Source: Leisingera sp. ANG-M1
GTDB taxonomy: Bacteria > Pseudomonadota > Alphaproteobacteria > Rhodobacterales > Rhodobacteraceae
Direction: 5' to 3'
Length of the DNA stretch: 49,827 nt
Assembly: GCF_000813745.1 (NCBI RefSeq)
Contig: NZ_JWLC01000002.1
Span: 31,046 to 80,872 of the forward strand
Of the stretch, positions 43,809 to 49,827 are shown one piece after another. Positions within the stretch are counted from its first letter, which is position 1. Each line of letters begins with the position of its first letter. The translations under genes and the position numbers were made by a program. The notes below the pieces were generated by a model that saw only the letters and a list, made by a program, of their open reading frames with translations, was not told the DNA's origin and searched no databases.

Positions 43809-44699
43809 ATGATGAAGAATCTCCCCCATCTGACCTTTCTCCGTTCGTTTGAGGCCGCCGCGCGGTATTTGAGCTTCACCTCCGCAGCTGATGAGCTGAA
43901 CTGCACCCAGTCGGCGGTGTCGAACCACGTGCGCAGCTTGGAGGAATTCATCGGCCGGCCGCTGTTTGTGCGCCACCCGCGGTCCTTGTCGCTGACCGAT
44001 GTGGGCGAGGCCTATCTGCCCTCGGTCCGCCATGCGCTGCAGGAAATCGACAGCGCCACCCAGCTGCTGATTTCGCAGAGCCACAAGCGCGAGGTGGTGA
44101 TCTCATGCCCGGTCAGCTTGGCCGAGAAATGGCTGATCCATGTGGTGGAGGATTTCACCAAGGTGCATCCGGACATCGATTTGACCATTCACAGCACCAT
44201 CTGGGTGGATGTGGAGACTAATGTCTCGGATATTTCGATAACTATCAACCACGTGGATGACGTGGTAGGGTCGGCAGTAAAGCTCTGGGACGAGAAACTG
44301 GCGCTGGTGTGTTCGCCGGACTACCGGGTCGGCGGCGAGGCGATGACCCGCCCCGAGCAGCTGACGGATGCCAAGCTGATCCACATCCTTGGCCGCCCGA
44401 TCTATTGGGAGAAAATTGCCAAGCATTATGGGCTTACGGGGATCGAGCACAAAGGCGGGCTGCAGACCAACTCCTCCAACATGGGGCTGGAATTTGCGGT
44501 GCAATCGCTTGGCTGCGTGGTGCTGCCAAAATCGCTGGTGCGGAGCCATGTGGCGGACGGGCGGCTGGTGGAGCCGTTTGATTTCGACCTCGACTGCCCT
44601 TGGACCTATTTCGCCACCTTCAAGGACAAGGCGGCGACACCCTCGGTTAAGCATTTCAAGAGCTGGCTGCTGAAGGCCGCTGCAGAGATGGAGTTGTAG
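43809..44699 (+). CDS. LysR family regulator (GcvA-like)
   Basis: A 296-aa LysR-type regulator. The DNA-binding helix-turn-helix reads FEAAARYLSFTSAADELNCTQSAVSNHVRSLEE, followed by an effector-binding domain with VISCPVSLAEKWLIHVVEDF. I used the first of two adjacent ATGs at 43809, which gives the usual spacing to the DNA-binding domain; ATG at 43782 is an alternative. It diverges from the PrpD/sarcosine-oxidase-like/MttB operon and is the natural candidate for its control. Confidence 0.87.
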   Translation: MMKNLPHLTFLRSFEAAARYLSFTSAADELNCTQSAVSNHVRSLEEFIGRPLFVRHPRSLSLTDVGEAYLPSVRHALQEIDSATQLLISQSHKREVVISCPVSLAEKWLIHVVEDFTKVHPDIDLTIHSTIWVDVETNVSDISITINHVDDVVGSAVKLWDEKLALVCSPDYRVGGEAMTRPEQLTDAKLIHILGRPIYWEKIAKHYGLTGIEHKGGLQTNSSNMGLEFAVQSLGCVVLPKSLVRSHVADGRLVEPFDFDLDCPWTYFATFKDKAATPSVKHFKSWLLKAAAEMEL

Positions 44700-44746
44700 C
44701 GTGTTAACCGCCGCATACGGGCGGCATTGAAATTTTGCGATGGTCG

Positions 44747-44770
44747 GCGTATATACGGGTATATATACGC
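44747..44770. promoter_or_regulatory. 24-bp operator palindrome of toxin-antitoxin pair
   Basis: Nine-base arms GCGTATATA and TATATACGC, perfectly complementary, with a 6-nt spacer, lie 10 nt before the antitoxin start codon. The AT-rich arms overlap the likely -10 region. Autorepression by the AbrB-type antitoxin alone or with the toxin is the standard arrangement and fits this site. Confidence 0.72.
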
Positions 44771-44780
44771 GAGGCCTGCC

Positions 44781-45005
44781 ATGATTGAGACCAAGATCAG
44801 AAAAGTCGGAAACTCTGCCGTCATCACGTTGACGACTGAGATGCTCACCATGCTGGACGCCAAAGAAGGCGATACGCTGTTTGTGGTACGCGGAGATGAC
44901 GGCAGCCTCAAGGTGATGGCGCATGACCCCTCGGTGGCTGAGGCGCTGGCCGCGGCTGAGATCGTGATGGATGAGAACCGCGACCTGCTTCAGGCGCTGG
45001 CGTGA
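44781..45005 (+). CDS. AbrB/MazE-type antitoxin
   Basis: A 74-aa protein with a SpoVT-AbrB swapped-hairpin DNA-binding domain at residues 1-45 (IRKVGNSAVITLTTEML, then LDAKEGDTLFVV) and a C-terminal helix (SVAEALAAAEIVMDENRDLL) suited to cover a toxin active site. GAGG lies 6 nt before the ATG, which is downstream of the palindrome. The stop overlaps the toxin start as GTGA. Confidence 0.88.
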   Translation: MIETKIRKVGNSAVITLTTEMLTMLDAKEGDTLFVVRGDDGSLKVMAHDPSVAEALAAAEIVMDENRDLLQALA

Positions 45006-45388
45006 GCCGCTACACATGGGTGCCGCTGGCCGCGGTGACTGTCATCCATGACCGCCAGATTGCCCGCCATGGCGGTGCCGCAGGCATGCGCGACAAGGCT
45101 TTGCTGGAGATGGGCTGCGCGCGGGCGATGAACCTGGCGGCCTATTCTGATGCCGGTGTGGCTGAAGTGGCTGCTGCCTATGCCTTTGGGATCGCCAAGG
45201 CGCATGCCTTTGTCGATGGCAACAAGCGGACCGCCTTTGTGACCGCGGTCACTTTCCTGCGCCTCAACGGCTTTCAGTTCCGCCCTGACCCGGTTGAAGG
45301 GGTCAGGATGATGGAAGACCTTGCCACTGGAGATGTGGATGAGGCCAGTTTTGCAGAGTGGCTGACCGCCGGGATGCAACCGATCTAG
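45002..45388 (+). CDS. doc: Doc (death-on-curing) family toxin
   Basis: A 128-aa Fic-fold protein with the Doc motif HAFVDGNKRTA at residues 68-78 (His68, Asp72, Asn74, Lys75, Arg76). Doc proteins phosphorylate elongation factor EF-Tu and stop translation; the antitoxin blocks them. The start is GTG, overlapping the antitoxin stop. The catalytic residues look intact, so the pair is probably active. Confidence 0.9.
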   Translation: MSRYTWVPLAAVTVIHDRQIARHGGAAGMRDKALLEMGCARAMNLAAYSDAGVAEVAAAYAFGIAKAHAFVDGNKRTAFVTAVTFLRLNGFQFRPDPVEGVRMMEDLATGDVDEASFAEWLTAGMQPI

Positions 45389-45426
45389 CTCATCTCGGGT
45401 TAGTTTTGCGGGTTCTTTGCAACCAT

Positions 45427-45501
45427 GCCCCGCCCGGTTGCAGGCCGGGCTGCGCCCGTCCGCCCCCATGGGCGGGCGCTTTGCTTCCGCTTGCGGACGG
45501 G
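45427..45501. repeat. GC-rich structured intergenic element C
   Basis: An outer 9-bp stem CCCGTCCGC (45455-45463) with GCGGACGGG (45493-45501) encloses a smaller CGCCC/GGGCG hairpin, and is preceded by a GCCCGG/CCGGGC hairpin. Not coding. Similar in style to elements A and B. Confidence 0.4.
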
Positions 45502-45523
45502 TATTGCCCTTCCCGAGTCATTT

Positions 45524-45547
45524 CGGGCCGCCTAATTAGGCGGCCCG
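45524..45547. terminator. 24-bp palindrome between converging genes
   Basis: CGGGCCGCCTAA and its exact complement form a perfect 24-bp palindrome between the toxin gene and the stop of the minus-strand flavoprotein. It can form the same hairpin on both transcripts; T tracts are weak on both sides. Confidence 0.5.
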
Positions 45548-45566
45548 CTGTCTTGCTGAGCTGACC

Positions 45567-47984
45567 TTAGGCCCGCAGACGTGCGCCCGAGGGGTCAAAG
45601 GCAGCAGTTTCCAGGATCCGCGCCGTATGCGGCTTGCCCAGGATGTAGACTTCGACCTCATCCCCCGGCTTGGCGGTCTCGGGGTTGGCGTATCCCAGTG
45701 CCAGCGATTTGCCGACCGAGTAGCCATAGGCGCCCGAGGTGACCCGGCCCACCGGCTTGCCGTCCGGTGTGAAGACCGGCTCGCCGCCGGAGGCATCGGC
45801 GTTGTTCACCGCGTCGATCTCGAACCCGACCAGCACTTCGCGCGGGGCGTTGTCCTTGACCTTCAGATAGGCTTCCTTGTTGAGGAAGTCCTTGTCCAGC
45901 TTGACCAGACCGGCCAGACCCACTTCCTGCGGCCAGTATTCCTGGCTGTACTCGCGGCCCCAGGAGCCGTAGCCCTTCTCGATCCGCAAAGATCCCAGAG
46001 CACGGCCGCCGACCGGGCCGCCGTCGAACTCTGCGGCCGCTGCGAGCAGGGCAGAGTAAAGCTTGACCTGATCCTCTTCGGCGCAGTGCAGTTCCCAGCC
46101 CAGGTCGCCGGTGAAGGACACGCGGATCGCCAGGCATTCCACGCCGCCGACCTCGATGGTGCGCGAGCGCATGAAGCGGAAGGCCTCGTTTGACAGATCC
46201 GCATTGGTCATCCGCTGCAGCATGTCGCGCGATTTCGGGCCGGCCACGTTGAAGCCCGCGATGCGGTTGGTGGCAACTTCGAAGGTGGTGCCTTCCGGAA
46301 GTTCGACCATGTTGAAGAACCGCTGGTGATAGCGTTCCGCCATGCCCGAGCCGACCATCATGTATTCGTCGTCCGCCACCTTGGTGATGGTGAAGTCGCC
46401 GGCCACGCCGCCGCGGACCGAGATCAGCGGGGTCAGGCAGGAGCGGCCCACCTCGGTCGGAACCTTGTTGGCAACCAGCTTGTCCAGCCACTCGAACGCG
46501 CCCGGGCCTTTGATGATGTAGTTGGCGAAGTTCGAGATGTCGATCACACCGACGTTTTCACGCAGCATGTTCACCTCGCGGCCAACCGGCTCCCACCAGT
46601 TCTGGCGGGTGAAGCTGTTGGTGTCGGTGGTGCCGGGCACGCCGGAGAACCACAAGGGGTGTTCCCAGCCGCAGTTCAGGCCAAAGACGCAGCCCATTTC
46701 CTTTTGCATCTCATAAGCAGGGCGCACACGGGCCGGACGGCCGGCGCTGCGTTCCTCGTTCGGGAAATGGATGGCAAAACGGTGCGCGTACTGGTCCTCG
46801 ACGCGGGCCTTGGTGAACTTCTTGTCGGCCCAGTCGCCAAAGCGCGCCAGATCCCAGGCGAACATGTCGTATTGCGGCTCGCCCTCGATCATCCACTGGG
46901 CCGCCAGCAGGCCCAACCCGCCGGACTGCGAGAAGCCGGGGATGATGCCGGTGCAGCAGAAGTAGTTCTTGAGCTCGGGCACCGGGCCCCAGATAGCATT
47001 GGAGTCGGGCGACCAGATCATCGGGCCGTTGATCACACGCTTCACACCTGCAGTTTCGGCGCAAGGAACGCGCTCGGTCGCGCGGATCACGTTTTCCATG
47101 ATCCGGTCCAGATCGTCGGGGAACAGTTCATGGGCGAAGTCCCAAGGCGTGCCCTCCTCAGCCCAGAAGCGCATGTCCTTTTCATAGGCGCCGATCAGGA
47201 AGCCGTTGCCCTCCTGGCGGAAGTAGTATTCGCCGTCGCGGTCGGCGATTGAGGGCAGGCGGCGGCCCAGGTTGGCGACCTCGTCGATGGTCTCTGTCAC
47301 GAAATACTGGTGCTCGGTCGGCTGCAGCGGCAGGGTGAGGCCAGCCATGGCAGCGACTTCACGGCCCCAGAGACCGCCTGCGTTGACCACCCACTGGGTG
47401 TGGATGTCGCCCTTTTCGGTCTTCACGATCCAGGAGCCGTCGGGCTGCTGTTCGGTGCCGATCACCGGGCAGAAACGCTCGACCTCGGCGCCCATGGCGC
47501 GGGCGCCGGCGGCATAGGCCATGGTCACGCCCGAGGGGTCCACATTGCCGCCATCGGGTTCATACATGATGCAGCGGATGTCGTCGAACTGCGCCAGCGG
47601 GTGCAGTTCCTTGGCCTGCTCGCGGCTGACTTCGTGGAAGTTCAGGCCATAGTATTTCGCCTTCGCTTCCTGCAGGCGCAGCTGGTGCTCGCGCTCTTCG
47701 GTCTTGGCAAGGTACAGCGAGCCCGGCTGGAACACGCCGCAGCCCTGGCCGGTTTCCTTTTCCAGCTCCTTGTAGAGGTTCATGGTGTAGTGCTGGATGC
47801 GGGTGACGTTGTTGTTGTCGTGCAGGCCGTGGATATTGGCCGCCGCGTGCCAGGTGGAGCCGGCGGTCAGCTCGTCGCGCTCCAGCAGAACCACGTCGGT
47901 CCAGCCGAGCTTGGCCAGGTGGTAGAGGATCGAACAGCCGACCAGTCCGCCGCCGATAACAACTGCCTGTGCATGGGTTTTCAT
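45567..47984 (-). CDS. dimethylglycine/sarcosine dehydrogenase-like flavoprotein
   Basis: An 805-aa two-domain enzyme. The N-terminal half is a DAO-type FAD domain with VVIGGGLVGCSILYHLAKLG at 8-27 and His46 in AGSTWHAAAN, the residue that carries covalent FAD in dimethylglycine and sarcosine dehydrogenases. The C-terminal half from about residue 430 is a GcvT-like tetrahydrofolate domain (VGVIDISNFANYIIKGPGA, FTGDLGWELHCAEED). It demethylates an N-methyl glycine derivative and can form methylene-tetrahydrofolate. It stands alone, not in an operon. AAGGGA precedes the ATG. Substrate between dimethylglycine, sarcosine and related amines is not resolved. Confidence 0.9.
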   Translation of the reverse strand: MKTHAQAVVIGGGLVGCSILYHLAKLGWTDVVLLERDELTAGSTWHAAANIHGLHDNNNVTRIQHYTMNLYKELEKETGQGCGVFQPGSLYLAKTEEREHQLRLQEAKAKYYGLNFHEVSREQAKELHPLAQFDDIRCIMYEPDGGNVDPSGVTMAYAAGARAMGAEVERFCPVIGTEQQPDGSWIVKTEKGDIHTQWVVNAGGLWGREVAAMAGLTLPLQPTEHQYFVTETIDEVANLGRRLPSIADRDGEYYFRQEGNGFLIGAYEKDMRFWAEEGTPWDFAHELFPDDLDRIMENVIRATERVPCAETAGVKRVINGPMIWSPDSNAIWGPVPELKNYFCCTGIIPGFSQSGGLGLLAAQWMIEGEPQYDMFAWDLARFGDWADKKFTKARVEDQYAHRFAIHFPNEERSAGRPARVRPAYEMQKEMGCVFGLNCGWEHPLWFSGVPGTTDTNSFTRQNWWEPVGREVNMLRENVGVIDISNFANYIIKGPGAFEWLDKLVANKVPTEVGRSCLTPLISVRGGVAGDFTITKVADDEYMMVGSGMAERYHQRFFNMVELPEGTTFEVATNRIAGFNVAGPKSRDMLQRMTNADLSNEAFRFMRSRTIEVGGVECLAIRVSFTGDLGWELHCAEEDQVKLYSALLAAAAEFDGGPVGGRALGSLRIEKGYGSWGREYSQEYWPQEVGLAGLVKLDKDFLNKEAYLKVKDNAPREVLVGFEIDAVNNADASGGEPVFTPDGKPVGRVTSGAYGYSVGKSLALGYANPETAKPGDEVEVYILGKPHTARILETAAFDPSGARLRA

Positions 47985-48269
47985 GCGTCATGTTCCCTTG
48001 CCTGCGTGCCTGGAAACGGTCCCCCCTGCAGGCTGGGGAGGGCCGCTGTATCCTTCCCGGCGACCCTAGCGGCGGGGGTACAAGATGACCCGTGAAGAAT
48101 TCAAACCCAATGCCCCCGGAATTTCGAGGTCATTTGCGGCCTGATCCCATGGCTTGAAAGCGGGGTTTGCGCGGCAGTTGTCGGACCCATGAAATATTTG
48201 CCATTGGTGGGGGTTTTCTGCCATTCCGACACGAGATTGTTTGCCATCGTCCGAACTTCGGGCAGTGGT

Positions 48270-48285
48270 ATTGTTTTAAAACAAT
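48270..48285. promoter_or_regulatory. perfect 16-bp AT-rich palindrome
   Basis: ATTGTTTTAAAACAAT is fully self-complementary and lies 197 nt before the AAA+ gene start. Its centre is exactly 48 bp from the centre of the next palindrome. Confidence 0.6.
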
Positions 48286-48317
48286 AGCTTAGGTGATTTC
48301 CGCGTTTTTCTTGTTGC

Positions 48318-48333
48318 GGGGACACGTGTCCCC
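48318..48333. promoter_or_regulatory. perfect 16-bp GC-rich palindrome
   Basis: GGGGACACGTGTCCCC is fully self-complementary and lies 149 nt before the AAA+ gene start. Binding site or processing hairpin are both possible. Confidence 0.6.
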
Positions 48334-48481
48334 CTCGGACTTCAGCTCCTCCTGTTGACTGAAACGGCGGTTTTGAGCAGGACTGAAGCTCAAACCTGGC
48401 CAGGTTCTTTCCCGCAATTCCCCGACCGCACTGTGTGCAATCGGGAACCAGACGGCGCGACGCGCCGGGAAAGGGCAAGCT

Positions 48482-49579
48482 ATGTCCAAGATCAAGTTCA
48501 TCGAAGCAGAGTTCCACAATGCCGACAAAGACCGGCGGGCAATACGGCATCGCCTGCAGCGGTTCCTGAAAACGCGCCGCGCCCTCGAGAGGGGTATCGT
48601 GCCTCCGGACCCTGAGGATCCTGAAGACCGTCTTCGGTGGGAGAATGAATTGATGCAGGTCGGTCTCGGGCGCGAAGGTCAGGACCGAGTAGATCGCCGG
48701 GTGAGTAGGCTAGCGGAAAGGCGGGCTGCGGCCGCAGGCCTCTCCCACCTCAAGCTGGACGACCGGAGAGCCTTGGAGGTTCTGCGCAACGGTGTGGAGC
48801 TGAACCGGATCCGGACAGAGCATCAGGCGGATGAAATCGCCGCCGGAATTCATGCCGACATGCCCTGGATGGCGCCCGCGACAGATCTTCTTTGGAAGTC
48901 GATGCGGCGCTCGGTCCGCAATGGTGACGCGGGCTTCCGCCTGCCTCCGGTGCTGCTAGACGGACCGCCGGGAATTGGAAAGAGCATGTGGGCCCGTCAG
49001 CTGAGCACCGCACTTGGCGTGCCCCGCTGTGGTGTGGAGGCGACGGCGGAGCAGGCGTCGTTCGGTATCGTGGGCTCTCAACGCGGCTGGTCCAACGCGC
49101 AGCCGGGACGCCCTTTGATGACGATCTTGAAACATCTGATCGCGAACCCGGTGGTTGTTGTGGATGAAGTGGAAAAGGCCGGGGTTGCGACCTCGACCAA
49201 AGGAAACAGCTTCGGCCTGACTGAGGGGCTGTTGTCCCTCCTGGAAACATCTTCCGCGGCTTCGTGGCAGTGCCCCTTTTATCAGGTAGGTTTCGACATG
49301 TCCTGGATCAGCTGGGTGCTTACCTCCAACACCCTGGTCACTCTGCCAGCCCCTCTGCTAAGCCGCCTGGAGGTTATCCGCCTCCCGCCGGTTCCTGTAT
49401 CCCAGCTGGCCGCTTTTGCCCGCCGTGAGGGCGGGCGGCGCGGATTGACGCAGGCATCGGTTGAAGCTGTGGCCGAGACGCTGGAAATTGCCGGACGCTG
49501 TGCGGAGCTGAACTTGCGACATGTCATCCGGATGCTAGCTCGTGGTGTAACGATGGAGGAGGCTGGGATCCTCCATTGA
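48482..49579 (+). CDS. stand-alone Lon-like AAA+ ATPase
   Basis: A 365-aa protein with one AAA+ module. Walker A GPPGIGKS is at 161-168, Walker B VVVVDEVEKAG has Asp228 and Glu229, sensor Asn283 is in LTSNTL, and an arginine-finger candidate is Arg295 in PLLSRLEVI. The stretch LTSNTLVTLPAPLLSRLEVI closely follows Lon protease, and GSQRGWSNAQPGRPL matches the Lon pore region in place. There is no Lon substrate domain and no Ser-Lys protease domain. Residues 1-140 are charged, helical and of unknown function (many Arg, likely coiled coil). AAAGGG precedes the ATG. Function unknown: possibly a remodelling ATPase. Confidence 0.82.
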   Translation: MSKIKFIEAEFHNADKDRRAIRHRLQRFLKTRRALERGIVPPDPEDPEDRLRWENELMQVGLGREGQDRVDRRVSRLAERRAAAAGLSHLKLDDRRALEVLRNGVELNRIRTEHQADEIAAGIHADMPWMAPATDLLWKSMRRSVRNGDAGFRLPPVLLDGPPGIGKSMWARQLSTALGVPRCGVEATAEQASFGIVGSQRGWSNAQPGRPLMTILKHLIANPVVVVDEVEKAGVATSTKGNSFGLTEGLLSLLETSSAASWQCPFYQVGFDMSWISWVLTSNTLVTLPAPLLSRLEVIRLPPVPVSQLAAFARREGGRRGLTQASVEAVAETLEIAGRCAELNLRHVIRMLARGVTMEEAGILH

Positions 49580-49731
49580 CGCAGCGGTTTCTCCTGCCGC
49601 CGAACTCGTTCAATACAGCGGTCTACTCCTGATTAAATCCTCTATTTCAAAGGTGAAGCGTTGTGTCTCATGAAGCTGCTCGCTGAAGTGTGCGAACGTC
49701 CAGCGGCAAAGCTGAAGTAAGGAAGAAACTC

Positions 49732-49827
49732 ATGACAACAACACAGGTTTTCTAGTAGGGCGGGAATTCCTAACGACGGGATCCACGCTTCTCGCTGCCG
49801 GCGCTGTGAGCCTCCCCAACTGAACTG
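49732..49827 (+). pseudogene. possible broken Tat-signal leader
   Basis: An AAGGAAG ribosome-binding site precedes ATG at 49732, which opens a 7-codon frame (MTTTQVF) ending in TAG. In another plus-strand frame the next bases read GREFLTTGSTLLAAGAVSLPN, which resembles a twin-arginine signal peptide with Gly for the first Arg, then a stop at 49821. A frameshifted remnant of an exported protein gene would look like this. Evidence is slim and the window ends here. Confidence 0.3.

Larger units (their letters stand above)
47985..48481. other. 497-bp gene-free divergent region with palindromes
   Basis: No gene found. It contains a threefold TGCCAT repeat (48199-48204, 48219-48224, 48242-48247) and two perfect 16-bp palindromes listed separately. 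It must hold the promoters for the flavoprotein on the left and the AAA+ gene on the right. Confidence 0.6.

Noticed and set aside
1..49827. CRISPR arrays, tRNA or rRNA genes, insertion sequences
   Set aside because: I looked for regularly spaced repeats, cloverleaf-type sequence and transposase genes and found none that could be supported.

Overview
This window looks like chromosome (or a large replicon) from a marine alphaproteobacterium of the Rhodobacteraceae, Roseobacter group, close in style to Leisingera or Phaeobacter. That is inferred from the high GC content, the complete Na+-translocating NQR operon, the many genes for methylated amines, and GC-rich structured intergenic repeats. 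I cannot confirm the genus without a search. Almost all of the window is tightly packed operons with stop/start overlaps.

1-15,120: a betaine and amino-acid catabolic region. On the minus strand a GntR regulator leads a four-gene operon (DapA-like lyase/deaminase, aldehyde dehydrogenase, DAO-type flavin oxidase). Diverging from it is a ProVWX-type betaine ABC importer that ends at a strong terminator. Then come a GATase1-AraC (GbdR-like) regulator, a GcvA-like LysR regulator, and an operon with a Rieske oxygenase of the quaternary-ammonium type (bridging Glu), an aldehyde dehydrogenase, a 79-aa unknown protein, an MDR oxidoreductase and an enolase-superfamily epimerase/dehydratase. Read together these steps fit uptake, epimerisation, N-demethylation, oxidation and deamination of a cyclic betaine such as (hydroxy)proline betaine, with entry into 2-oxoglutarate. 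The substrate is an inference.

15,400-27,400: energy metabolism and housekeeping. nqrABCDEF is complete. The maturation genes apbE and nqrM follow about 3 kb downstream, after a YceI protein, a MarR regulator, a structured gene-free stretch, a CBS-domain protein and a 62-aa membrane protein. An orphan TolC/NodT-type outer membrane lipoprotein closes this part.

27,400-48,000: a second accessory catabolic region. On the plus strand: an aldehyde dehydrogenase, then a four-gene operon (hydantoinase/oxoprolinase A and B, HisC-like aminotransferase, Asp/Glu-racemase-type enzyme). Converging on it is a seven-gene minus-strand operon: MmgE/PrpD protein, four subunits of a divergent heterotetrameric sarcosine-oxidase-like enzyme, a D-2-hydroxyacid dehydrogenase and a non-pyrrolysine MttB-family methyltransferase, with a LysR regulator facing away. 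An AbrB/Doc toxin-antitoxin pair with a clear operator palindrome and a dimethylglycine/sarcosine-dehydrogenase-like flavoprotein follow.

48,000-49,827: a gene-poor stretch with two perfect 16-bp palindromes upstream of a stand-alone Lon-like AAA+ ATPase, then a short tail with a possible broken Tat-signal leader. The least familiar pieces are the MttB/sarcosine-oxidase-like/PrpD operon and the Lon-like ATPase with its palindromes.
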